DNA from: Xanthomonas euroxanthea
Lineage (GTDB): Bacteria; Pseudomonadota; Gammaproteobacteria; Xanthomonadales; Xanthomonadaceae
NCBI RefSeq assembly: GCF_900476395.1
Contig: NZ_UIHB01000006.1
Location: 186,001-250,000, forward strand
Direction: 5' to 3'
DNA: 64,000 nt
The notes under the pieces are model-generated. The model was not told the DNA's origin, did not search any database, and was given only the letters and a program-made list of their open reading frames with translations. Below, one piece after another: positions 9,185 to 16,834 of this stretch. The position numbers and the translations under genes were made by a program. The stretch's first letter is position 1, and the number at the start of each line of letters is the position of its first letter.

Positions 9185-10039
9185 CTACTTGATCGTCTTC
9201 AGGTGCGTTTCGAAATCCGCAAAGCTCGGACGCACGTTGGAGGGCAGTGTCTTGCGCGCGAATTCCAGCGCAATCTTCGGGTTGTAGCCACGCAGGCAGG
9301 CCAGCAGCGCGGTCTTGACCGCCTCGTACATGCGCCCGTCCTGCTCGGCGCGCGCTTCCATCGCCGCGGCCAGCGGCGCGACGAAGCCATAGGCCAGCAG
9401 GATGCCCAGGAAGGTGCCGACCAGGGCGGCGCCGACGTGGTGGCCGATCTCCTCGATCGGCCCGCCGATCGAGCCCATGGTGATCACGATGCCGAGCACG
9501 GCCGCCACGATGCCGAAGCCGGGCAGGCCGTCGGACACCTTGCTCAACGCATGCGAGGGCGCCAGCGCCTCGTGGTGATGTTTTTCCAGCTCCAGCTCGA
9601 GTAGCGGCTCCAGCTCGTGCGGCTCGATGTTGCTGCCGATCATCAGGCGCAGGCAGTCGGTGATGAAGTCCAGCAGGTGATGGTCGGCAACCACCTTGGG
9701 GTAGTTGCCGAAGATGGTGCTGTCCTGCGGTTTTTCGACGTGGTCTTCCAGCGCCATGAAGCCGTCGCGGCGCGCCTTGTTGAGCAGCTCGTAGATCAGG
9801 CTCAGCGTGTCCTTGTAGTCGTCGGACTTGTACTGCGGGCCCTTGAACACGCCCATGATGCTGCTGAAGGTTTCCTTGACGATCTTGCCGGGCGTGCTGA
9901 CCAGAAACGCGCCGAACGCCGCGCCACCGATGATCATCAGCTCGTACGGCTGCCAGAGCGCGCCCAGCTTGCCATGCGACAGCACATAGCCGCCCAGGAC
10001 ACTGACGATGACGACGATGAAGCCGATGATGATGAGCAT
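9185..10039 (-). CDS. motA: Flagellar motor stator protein MotA
   Basis: 284 residues, the normal length for MotA, with four membrane helices and a cytoplasmic loop between helices 2 and 3. It begins MLIIIGFIVVIVSVLGGYVLSHGK, which fits the family start, so I take the ATG at 10039 although the frame continues upstream. VSDGLPGFGIVAAVLGIVITMG is the family segment containing the conserved proline of helix 3. It forms the MotA5MotB2 stator; motB follows at once. I found no clear flagellar sigma-28 promoter upstream. Confidence 0.95.
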   Translation of the reverse strand: MLIIIGFIVVIVSVLGGYVLSHGKLGALWQPYELMIIGGAAFGAFLVSTPGKIVKETFSSIMGVFKGPQYKSDDYKDTLSLIYELLNKARRDGFMALEDHVEKPQDSTIFGNYPKVVADHHLLDFITDCLRLMIGSNIEPHELEPLLELELEKHHHEALAPSHALSKVSDGLPGFGIVAAVLGIVITMGSIGGPIEEIGHHVGAALVGTFLGILLAYGFVAPLAAAMEARAEQDGRMYEAVKTALLACLRGYNPKIALEFARKTLPSNVRPSFADFETHLKTIK

Positions 10040-10451
10040 GGCGCAGCCAGAAGCAAACAGGGTTGCTGTTGTTTCGGCTTGCGCGGCAGATTCTTGAAGC
10101 GCACGGCGTGAAGGTGTGCGGTGTAGCTGAACGATCAACTGGCGCAGCGGATCTTCACACGGGAAATGGGCGGCGACAGCGCTGCACGCACCAGGTGGCC
10201 CGTGGGCCGCTGCAGCCTGGGATCACGGGGTTTCGCGGTGCAACCGCCATGCCAAGCACTCTCTGCAACACGTGTCCTGACGCAACCCGGCTCAAGTGAG
10301 TCGCACCGGGTGGCCGGAATGGATCAACGCCTCGTCGCGTACCGCATGCGTTGGCGATGCGGCAGCGCCTGCCGGTGTGTGCATGCGGGGCGCAGGTGTG
10401 CGCCACGGCGTCCGGCACGGAATCCCTGCGTGCCGGACGACACGCGTCGGC
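10040..10451. other. 412-bp spacer with one inverted repeat
   Basis: There is no coding evidence. An inverted repeat with 10-bp arms GTCCGGCACG / CGTGCCGGAC lies at 10409-10437 (9-base loop), just past the msrB stop. It lacks a T-run, so it may be a weak or Rho-assisted end for msrB. Confidence 0.5.
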
Positions 10452-10916
10452 TCAGGCCGGTTGCGCCTCGGCACCTTCGCGCTGCAAGGGGTTGGGCAGC
10501 GCCTGGCCGTTTTCGGTAAAGCCCAGCGAGACCGAGTTCAGGCAGTGGCGTTCGCCGGTCGGCGGCGGGCCGTCGGGGAAGACGTGGCCCAGGTGGCTGT
10601 CGCAGCGCGCACAGACGATCTCGGTGCGGATCATGCCGTAGCTGGTGTCGCGGATCTCGCGCACATGGGCGGCGTCGTAGGGCGCGAAGAAACTCGGCCA
10701 GCCGGTGCCGGATTCGAACTTGGCGCTGGAGCGGAACAACGGCAAGCCGCACAGGCGGCAGGTGTAGACGCCGTCGAGCTTGTTGTCCAGGAACACCCCG
10801 CAGAATGGCGCTTCGGTGCCATGGTGCAGCAGCACGCGCTGTTCCTCGTCGCTGAGCCCGGCGATCAGGGCGTCGCGCTGGGCGGGGGAGGGAGGGGTCA
10901 GGTCGAACTGGCTCAT
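10452..10916 (-). CDS. msrB: Peptide-methionine (R)-S-oxide reductase
   Basis: 154 residues. MsrB reduces the R epimer of methionine sulfoxide in oxidised proteins. The zinc cysteines are C53/C56 (CRLC) and C102/C105 (CARC). The catalytic cysteine is C125 in GERHCLNS; family elements GTGWPSFF and SHLGHVFPDGP are intact. The N-terminus carries no signal peptide, so it is cytoplasmic. The ATG at 10916 is preceded by GGGAGCCCC rather than a strong ribosome site; the frame is open further upstream without plausible coding sequence. Confidence 0.95.
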   Translation of the reverse strand: MSQFDLTPPSPAQRDALIAGLSDEEQRVLLHHGTEAPFCGVFLDNKLDGVYTCRLCGLPLFRSSAKFESGTGWPSFFAPYDAAHVREIRDTSYGMIRTEIVCARCDSHLGHVFPDGPPPTGERHCLNSVSLGFTENGQALPNPLQREGAEAQPA

Positions 10917-10989
10917 GGGGCTCTCGCATGCGCGCGCTGGCAGGGGTGCCGCGCCTGCACCCGTGATGTGGGCGTTGTCGGCGTGGTTC

Positions 10990-11225
10990 AAGCGTGCGTG
11001 TGACCAAGCCCCTCTTCCGCCGGGGCGCCACGGCACAGCTTGCGCGCCACTGGCGCGCGTGCCTTGGTGCGCCTGCGCCGCTGGCGCAGGCCGGGGCGCA
11101 GAGCGGGGTTGGGCTGAGGGTGCGGCGGCGAGGCCATGGCCCCGTACTGATTGCCAGGCGTTGCACGCACCCTCATCCGGCGCTGCGCGCCACCTTCTCC
11201 CGCTGGAGAAGGATGCTTTCGCGCC
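10990..11225. repeat. Long dispersed repeat element, copy 1
   Basis: A mosaic of CGCGCCACTGGCGCGC, GCGCCGCTGGCGC, GAGCGGGGTTGGGCTGAGGGTG and TTCTCCCGCTGGAGAAGG. The same pieces recur in the opposite orientation at about 14845-15060. No gene. Confidence 0.65.
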
Positions 11226-11332
11226 GCTATCACCTCACGAACGCGTTCATCCCGCAGCCAATCTCCCGCATTGCCGCAGTACATCGGCGCCCCCATCCAG
11301 ACGGTACTCCTCGATCAAGCACGGTGTCCGTC

Positions 11333-11764
11333 ATGGCGATTCCATCTTCGATGCGCGGCCTGCTGCTGTGTGGTCTGTTGCTTGCCGCAGGCGCGGCAAC
11401 GGCGCAATCGGCCACCAGCACACGCGCGTCCAATACCCTGCAGCCGATCACCAGCCCCACGCCCGCCCAGCCCACGCTGACCGCACCGCGCGCCGTGCAG
11501 CCTGCGCCGGGCACGGCTCCGGTGCCCTCGCAGCTCGGCCAGCGCCCGTCCGCGCCCACCATTCCGACCCGTGGCCCGGCACAGACGCCGGTGGCACCGG
11601 CCGGCAGCCAGGTTGCGCCGGCCAGCGCGCCGATGGTCTACGACCGCAATGGCCGCTTGCTGCAGGGCATGCAGCCCGCTGGCGCCAACCGGGTGCTGGA
11701 TACCAAGACCGGGCGCTACTACGACGCGGTTCCGGCCGGCGACGGCATGCGCGTGGTGCGCTGA
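11333..11764 (+). CDS. Small secreted hypothetical protein
   Basis: 143 residues from the ATG at 11333, or 137 from the second ATG at 11351, whose product begins with a classic signal peptide (MRGLLLCGLLLAAGAATAQ). The mature part is Pro/Thr/Ala-rich and unstructured to about residue 100. It ends in a short conserved-looking module, MVYDRNGRLLQGMQPAGANRVLDTKTGRYYDAVPAG. I do not recognise the family. It is probably periplasmic. The stop is followed by a heptamer repeat. Confidence 0.7.
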   Translation: MAIPSSMRGLLLCGLLLAAGAATAQSATSTRASNTLQPITSPTPAQPTLTAPRAVQPAPGTAPVPSQLGQRPSAPTIPTRGPAQTPVAPAGSQVAPASAPMVYDRNGRLLQGMQPAGANRVLDTKTGRYYDAVPAGDGMRVVR

Positions 11765-11776
11765 CCCACGCTGTCG

Positions 11777-11804
11777 CGAATCCCGAATCCCGAATCCCGA
11801 ATCC
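11777..11804. repeat. Four perfect CGAATCC heptamers
   Basis: CGAATCC occurs four times head to tail with no mismatch, in the 53-bp gap between two convergent genes. It is the same heptamer family as at 29503 and in the atp operon. Confidence 0.9.
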
Positions 11805-11817
11805 CAGCCATCGGCCA

Positions 11818-12297
11818 TCAGCCCTCGATCGGCAACGCCAGGGTCTCCTTGACCTCTTCCATCACGATGTAGCTCTTGGATTCGCGCACATGCGGCATGG
11901 TCAGCAAGGTACTGCCGAGCAGCTTGCGATACGACGCCATCTCGCTGATGCGCGCCTTGAGCAGGTAGTCGAAATCGCCCGACACCAGATGGCATTCCAG
12001 CACGTTGGGCAGCTTGAGCGCGGCGCGGCGGAACTCCTCGAAGATGTCGCCGGACTTGTAGGCCAGGCTGATTTCCACGAACACCAGCAGGCTGGCCTTG
12101 AGATAGTGCGGGTCCAGCCGCGCGTAGTAACCGGTGATGGCGCCATCGCGCTCCAGCCGGCGTACGCGCTCGGTGCAGGGGGTGGTCGACAGACCCACCC
12201 GCTCGCCCAGTTCGGTAAAGGAAATCCGCCCCTCCTGCTGCAGGATGCGCAGGATCTTGCGGTCGATCTTGTCCAGCTCGCGGGTGCGGGTCGTCAT
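11818..12297 (-). CDS. Lrp/AsnC family transcriptional regulator
   Basis: 159 residues. The N-terminal winged helix-turn-helix reads LDKIDRKILRILQQEGRISFTELGERVGLSTTPCTERVRRLERDG; the C-terminal RAM ligand-binding domain follows (ASLLVFVEISL... and ECHLVSGDFDYLLKAR). The ATG at 12297 has GGAAG 8 bases upstream; a GTG five codons earlier is possible. It is divergent from dadA. In other proteobacteria Lrp-type proteins control dadAX in response to alanine or leucine, so local control of dadA-dadX is the natural inference. Confidence 0.92.
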   Translation of the reverse strand: MTTRTRELDKIDRKILRILQQEGRISFTELGERVGLSTTPCTERVRRLERDGAITGYYARLDPHYLKASLLVFVEISLAYKSGDIFEEFRRAALKLPNVLECHLVSGDFDYLLKARISEMASYRKLLGSTLLTMPHVRESKSYIVMEEVKETLALPIEG

Positions 12298-12445
12298 CGG
12301 GTCTGCTTCCACAAGTTTTGACAGGAGGATTCACTGCCAAGGTGCGCTGATTCCAGAAATGGCACTGCCTGGCTAGCAATATACTGCGTCTAACTATCCC
12401 CCTCGGCGCCTGGTTGTGGGGGAATACCCTTTCCAGGAGAACGAC
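12298..12445 (+). promoter_or_regulatory. Divergent lrp-type / dadA control region
   Basis: A TATACT hexamer at 12380-12385 is a good -10 for dadA; no strong -35 lies 16-18 bp upstream, which fits an activator-dependent promoter. The dadA ribosome site CCAGGAGA (12434-12441) is strong. Lrp binding is expected here from gene order, not shown by a motif. Confidence 0.5.
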
Positions 12446-13735
12446 ATGCGGGTGCTCATTCTCGGTAGCGGCGTCATCGGCACCACCACGGCCTGGTATC
12501 TGGCGCAGGCCGGTTGCCAGGTCACTGTGGTCGACCGCCAGCCGGCGGCGGCGCTGGAGACCAGCTATGCCAACGCCGGCCAGCTGTCGTTCGGCTACAC
12601 CTCGCCATGGGCTGCGCCCGGCGTGCCCGGCAAGGCGATGAAGTGGCTGTTCGAGCAGCATGCACCGTTGTCGATCCGGCCCACCCGCGACCTGCGACAA
12701 CTGGCCTGGCTCAGCCAGATGCTGCGCAACTGCACCGCCGAGCGCTATGCGGTGAACAAGGCGCGCATGGTGCGCATGTCCGACTACAGCCGTGATTGCC
12801 TGAACGCATTGCGTGCCAGCACCTGCATCGAATTCGAAGGCCGCCAGCTCGGCACCACCCAGCTGTTCCGCACCCAGCAGCAACTGGATGCCGCCGCGCA
12901 GGACATCGAGGTGCTGGCCCAGTACGGCGTGCCCTACGAGCTGCTGACCCCGGCGCAGATCGCGCAGTTCGAACCGGGCCTGGCCGGCGGTGGCGCGCAG
13001 ATGGCCGGTGCCTTGCGCCTGCCCGAAGACCAGACCGGCGACTGCCGGCTGTTCACCCAGCGCCTGGCCGAACTGGCCACGCAGGCCGGGGTGGAGTTCC
13101 GCTACGGGCAGCAGATCGAGCATCTGCAGCACGCAGGCGGGCGCGTCACCGGCGTGCAGATCGATGGCCGCATCGAAACCGCCGACCGCTACGTGCTGGC
13201 GTTGGGCAGCTATTCGGCCGACCTGCTGCTCTCGCTCGGCCTGCATCTGCCGGTGTATCCGCTCAAGGGCTACTCGCTGACCATTCCGATCGTGGACGCA
13301 CAGCGCGCGCCGACCTCCACGGTGCTGGACGAGAGCTACAAGATCGCGCTGACCCGCTTCGACGACCGTATCCGCGTCGGCGGCATGGCCGAGGTGGCCG
13401 GCTTCGACCTGTCCTTGAATCCGCGCCGCCGCGCCACGCTGGAGATGGTGGTCAACGACCTGTTTCCCGGCGCCGGCGATCCGGCCCAGGCCGAGTTCTG
13501 GACCGGCCTGCGCCCGGCCACGCCGGACGGCACGCCGGTGGTCGGCGCCACGCCGTATGCCAACCTGTTCCTCAATACCGGCCACGGCACCCTGGGCTGG
13601 ACCATGGCCTGTGGGTCCGGCCGCTACCTGGCCGACCTGATGCAGGGCCGTACGCCCGACATCGATAGCGAAGGCCTGGACATCTTCCGTTACCTGTCGC
13701 CACGCAGCGCACGCGCGCAGCAGGAGGCCGCGTAG
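12446..13735 (+). CDS. dadA: D-amino acid dehydrogenase small subunit
   Basis: 429 residues. A membrane-associated flavoenzyme that oxidises D-amino acids, chiefly D-alanine, to oxo acids and passes electrons to the respiratory chain. The FAD-binding GSGVIG is at residues 7-12 in [19 protein letters not shown]. Conserved family pieces are [30 protein letters not shown], and the C-terminal [14 protein letters not shown] with [16 protein letters not shown]. The ATG at 12446 follows AGGAGA. It overlaps dadX by one base, forming the alanine-catabolic pair. Confidence 0.95.
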   Translation: MRVLILGSGVIGTTTAWYLAQAGCQVTVVDRQPAAALETSYANAGQLSFGYTSPWAAPGVPGKAMKWLFEQHAPLSIRPTRDLRQLAWLSQMLRNCTAERYAVNKARMVRMSDYSRDCLNALRASTCIEFEGRQLGTTQLFRTQQQLDAAAQDIEVLAQYGVPYELLTPAQIAQFEPGLAGGGAQMAGALRLPEDQTGDCRLFTQRLAELATQAGVEFRYGQQIEHLQHAGGRVTGVQIDGRIETADRYVLALGSYSADLLLSLGLHLPVYPLKGYSLTIPIVDAQRAPTSTVLDESYKIALTRFDDRIRVGGMAEVAGFDLSLNPRRRATLEMVVNDLFPGAGDPAQAEFWTGLRPATPDGTPVVGATPYANLFLNTGHGTLGWTMACGSGRYLADLMQGRTPDIDSEGLDIFRYLSPRSARAQQEAA

Positions 13736-14835
13736 TGCGTCCTGCGCAAGCGTTGATCGACCTGGACGCACTGCGTCACAACTACCGCCTGGCCAGGCGC
13801 CTGGGCAACAGCAAGGCCCTGGCGGTGCTCAAGGCCGATGCCTACGGCCACGGCGCGGTGCGCTGCGCGCAGGCGCTGGACGGCGAGGCCGACGGCTTTG
13901 CGGTGGCCTGCATCGAAGAAGCGCTGGAGCTGCGCCAGGCCGGCATCCGCGCGCCGATCCTGCTGCTGGAAGGGTTCTTCGAACACGACGAACTGCGCCT
14001 GATCGCCGAGCACGATCTGTGGACGGTGGTGGCCACGCCGCAGCAGGTGCGCGCGCTGGCCGGGTTCCAGAGCCCGCGTCCGTTGCGGGTGTGGCTGAAG
14101 CTGGACAGCGGCATGCACCGGCTGGGCCTGTCGCCGGAAGATTTCCGTGCGGCGTGGCTGCGTCTGCGCGGGCTGCCGCAGATCGCCTCGCTGGTGCTGA
14201 TGACCCATCTGGCGCGCGCCGACGAGCTGGAGTGCAGCCGCACCGACGAACAGGCGGTGGCGTTCGCGCTGACCGCCGGCGGCATGCCTGCGGAAACCAG
14301 CCTGCGCAATTCGCCCGGCCTGCTTGGCTGGCCGGCGCTGCGCAACGACTGGTCGCGTCCGGGGCTGATGCTGTACGGCGCAAACCCGTTCCCGCAGGAC
14401 ACCGACATCACCGCGCAGCTGCGTCCGGTGATGACGCTGCGCTCGCGCATCATCTCGGTGCGCGAGCTGCCGGCCGGCGAGCCGGTGGGCTACGGCGCAC
14501 GTTTCGTCGCCGAACGGCCGACCCGCGTGGGCGTGGTGGCGATGGGCTATGCCGACGGCTATCCGCAGTTTGCCCCCAACGGCACGCCGGTGCTGGTGGA
14601 TGGACAGGTCTGCCCGCTGATCGGCCGCGTGTCGATGGACATGCTGACCGTGGATCTCACCGGGCATCCGCAGGCCGACATCGGTGCCAGCGTGCAGCTC
14701 TGGGGAGATGCGCCGCGTGTCAGTCCGCTGGCAACGCAGTGCAATGTCAGCGCGTATCAGCTGCTGTGCGGACTCAAGCGCGTGCCGCGGGTGTATGTGG
14801 GCGAGGCTGCAGTGGGCGAGGGCCTCACGCGGTGA
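13735..14835 (+). CDS. dadX: Alanine racemase, catabolic (DadX type)
   Basis: 366 residues. A PLP enzyme interconverting L- and D-alanine; beside dadA it supplies D-alanine for oxidation, and it can also feed peptidoglycan synthesis. The PLP lysine is K33 in [11 protein letters not shown], and the second catalytic residue is Tyr253 in [25 protein letters not shown] of the C-terminal barrel is intact. Translation starts at a GTG whose first base is the last base of the dadA stop codon (TAGTG). A second alr could exist elsewhere; the symbol follows operon context. Confidence 0.92.
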   Translation: MRPAQALIDLDALRHNYRLARRLGNSKALAVLKADAYGHGAVRCAQALDGEADGFAVACIEEALELRQAGIRAPILLLEGFFEHDELRLIAEHDLWTVVATPQQVRALAGFQSPRPLRVWLKLDSGMHRLGLSPEDFRAAWLRLRGLPQIASLVLMTHLARADELECSRTDEQAVAFALTAGGMPAETSLRNSPGLLGWPALRNDWSRPGLMLYGANPFPQDTDITAQLRPVMTLRSRIISVRELPAGEPVGYGARFVAERPTRVGVVAMGYADGYPQFAPNGTPVLVDGQVCPLIGRVSMDMLTVDLTGHPQADIGASVQLWGDAPRVSPLATQCNVSAYQLLCGLKRVPRVYVGEAAVGEGLTR

Positions 14836-15143
14836 GGTGTGTCCCTTCTCCCATCGGGAGAAGCCGCCCCGAAGGGAAGGATGAGGAGACGTGCGAAGCC
14901 ACAGGCATTTGGAACGACACGTGGGCTTCGCCCCATACCCTCACCCCAACCCCCGCTCCGCGCCCGGCCCGCGCCAGCAGCGCGGGCACTCCAAGGCGCG
15001 CGCCAGTGGCGCGCAGGCAGTGCCTTATCGCCCCGCCGGGAGAGGGGCTCGAAGCAGTCGCCGTACGCCGGAAGTGCGCTACTAACTCCTATGGCGCTGT
15101 TAACCCTCATGGCATTGCGGATGCGTAATCGCCTTGCGCTATG
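14836..15143. repeat. Long dispersed repeat element, copy 2 (inverted relative to copy 1)
   Basis: It contains TTCTCCCATCGGGAGAAG, TACCCTCACCCCAACCCCCG, GCGCCAGCAGCGCGGGC and GCGCGCCAGTGGCGCGC. These are reverse-complement counterparts of the pieces at 10990-11225. No gene is evident. Confidence 0.6.
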
Positions 15144-15144
15144 A

Positions 15145-15173
15145 ATAAAAACGGCGCGTCGCGACGCGCCGTT
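15145..15173 (-). terminator. Rho-independent terminator of the DUF3016 gene
   Basis: Perfect 11-bp-arm stem AACGGCGCGTC / GACGCGCCGTT (15150-15173). On the minus strand it is followed by TTTTTATTC, as expected for a terminator of the gene at 15221-15796. Confidence 0.85.
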
Positions 15174-15220
15174 CTCACACAAAGCCGAGTTGCTTTTCTG
15201 GCGCCGTCAGCACCAACCAA

Positions 15221-15796
15221 TCACAGCCCGGCCGTGCTCCGGTCGCCGCGGAACTGCTTGCGCACCCAGTCGTCGATCATCGCCTTCTCGAAGCGCAGCG
15301 GGTCGCTGTCGGTCAGGCGCGGTCCGCTCATCAGAAACGCCGAATCCACCAGCTTGCGTTCGCCCTGGTCGATCACCTGGCCATCGGCGCCGGTCAGCGT
15401 GTAGTTGAAGCTCAGGCGCGGCGGGTAGATGTCCTTGACGATGCGCACGTCCTGCATGCGTGGCCCGCGCCAGGGCTCGTACTGGCCGGCGCGGCGGATG
15501 TCGGTGATGGTCACGCTCAGGCGCTGGCCGTCGGGGAGTTTGCGCGCGGCGCTCTGCTGGAAATAGCTCGCCAGCTGGGTGACCCAGTCGCCACGCTGTG
15601 CTTCCCAGCGGTTGCCGCTGAAGCGCACTTCGGAAAACTGTGCCGGATCGGTCCAGCGGACATCGACCTTGCCGTCGCCGCTCAGCGCGCGAGGCGCCTG
15701 TGGATCGGTGACGTTACGAACACGTGCCTGCGCGCCGGTTGCCGCGAGCAGTCCTGCCAGCAACAGGCTGGCGCCGCAAAGGCTGGAACGTTTCAT
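15221..15796 (-). CDS. DUF3016 family secreted protein
   Basis: 191 residues with a signal peptide (MKRSSLCGASLLLAGLLAATGAQA). The mature domain includes VDVRWTDPAQFSEVRF, WVTQLASYFQQSAARKLPDGQRLSVTITDI, AGQYEPWRG and DIYPPRLSFNYTLTGADG, matching DUF3016, a periplasmic family of unknown function found mostly in Xanthomonadales and Shewanella-like genera. The ATG at 15796 starts the signal peptide. It is a single gene with its own terminator. Confidence 0.88.
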   Translation of the reverse strand: MKRSSLCGASLLLAGLLAATGAQARVRNVTDPQAPRALSGDGKVDVRWTDPAQFSEVRFSGNRWEAQRGDWVTQLASYFQQSAARKLPDGQRLSVTITDIRRAGQYEPWRGPRMQDVRIVKDIYPPRLSFNYTLTGADGQVIDQGERKLVDSAFLMSGPRLTDSDPLRFEKAMIDDWVRKQFRGDRSTAGL

Positions 15797-15994
15797 GGAG
15801 AGTCTCCAAGCGGAAGGTACGTGGAAGTACCGGGCGTTTCTGCAGTGTGGGGGCGCGTCTGCTTGCCGGCAACGCTTGCCGCGCAAGGCCTGGCAGGTCA
15901 TTGCCACGCGGTTAATCCGCGGCGTCGGCACCATGACGGCGGGTTCACTGCGCCTGCGCCTGCGCTTCACGGCGCAGCCGGGAAGATCGCCAGC

Positions 15995-16492
15995 ATGGAC
16001 ACCCACTCTTTCCGCACAAAATCAGCCTCTTCGGCGCCGGCACACATGCCGTCGGACGTGCGCCTGCAGTTCATCGACTGGGCGAAGCAGCACGGCCACA
16101 ACCCCGCTACCGGGGCGGCCGCCTTCGTCGCCCTGCAAAGCGAGGTGGACCTGGACCTGGCAACGCGCACGCTGCGCCTGGCACCGGGGGCCTCGCCGCG
16201 CGAGGCCTTGCGCGAGCACCTGGCCGCATTGGCGCGCCAGGGCGATGTGGCGGTGCAGTTTCCGCCGGTCTACGCCTACACCGCCGCCAACGGGCTGGAG
16301 TATCGCTACTCGCTGATGCTGGTGATTGCCGAGGATTGCGTGGAGTGGACCGGGCGGGTGTGGCAGGACCTGGATTACCAGGGAATGCTTACCGGCCGGG
16401 GCCAGGGTCCGCGTGCCAACTACACCCAACTGGCGCGGATGGCGCTGGAACACGAGCTTGATCAGGAGCGTCCCCGTTATGTCCAGGCATGA
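15995..16492 (+). CDS. Hypothetical protein
   Basis: 165 residues. I do not recognise the family. The start MDTHSFRTKSASSAPAHMPS is polar; the body reads LQFIDWAKQHGHNPATGAAAFVALQSEVDLDLATRTLRLAPG and VYAYTAANGLEYRYSLMLVIAEDCVEWTGRVWQD. No signal peptide or membrane helix is visible, so it is probably cytoplasmic. Its last 14 bases overlap the next gene, implying coupled expression. The ATG at 15995 is the first in frame with plausible coding sequence. Confidence 0.7.
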   Translation: MDTHSFRTKSASSAPAHMPSDVRLQFIDWAKQHGHNPATGAAAFVALQSEVDLDLATRTLRLAPGASPREALREHLAALARQGDVAVQFPPVYAYTAANGLEYRYSLMLVIAEDCVEWTGRVWQDLDYQGMLTGRGQGPRANYTQLARMALEHELDQERPRYVQA

Positions 16493-16769
16493 ACTCGAAC
16501 TGCAGCTGCCGCTGGGCGCACAGGTCGCCACCGGCGAAGATGGTTTCAGCGAGCGCTGCCGCAGCGAATGCGCCAAGCTCGGCCTGTCGCGGGTGAGGCT
16601 GCTGTTGCTCGACGCAGAGTACGCGCGCTCCACCGCCTGGCGCGAAGAAGCGCAGCGCTGGATGGACGAGCAATTGCGCCGCGAAGGCGAGTGGGTGTTC
16701 CGCGGCGTGATCGCCGGGATCGTGGTGCTGGCGGCATGCATCGCGCTGTGCGCGGCGCTGTTGTGGTGA
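16479..16769 (+). CDS. Small C-terminally anchored membrane protein
   Basis: 96 residues. A polar, amphipathic domain (ELELQLPLGAQVATGEDGFSERC...KLGLSRVRLLLLDAEYARSTAWREEAQRWMDEQL) precedes one hydrophobic helix near the C-terminus (GVIAGIVVLAACIALCAALLW). The start ATG lies inside the last codons of the upstream gene, so the pair is translationally coupled. Topology suggests an inner-membrane tail anchor with the domain in the cytoplasm. Family and role are unknown. Confidence 0.65.
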   Translation: MSRHELELQLPLGAQVATGEDGFSERCRSECAKLGLSRVRLLLLDAEYARSTAWREEAQRWMDEQLRREGEWVFRGVIAGIVVLAACIALCAALLW

Positions 16770-16834
16770 TCGCCGGGGAACGGGCTGGATGCGTGTGAAC
16801 CGGGTCGGCTGGCTGTGCACCCGCTGACGACACC

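Noticed and set aside
7981..10039. Second-stator MotCD rather than MotAB
   Set aside because: MotA length and loop and the MotB N-terminus fit the primary pair; the long MotB tail alone does not justify the other name.
12359..12376. Sigma-54 promoter (TGGCAC...) upstream of dadA
   Set aside because: GG and the expected GC are not 10 bases apart; a TATACT -10 lies nearby and Lrp control is more likely.
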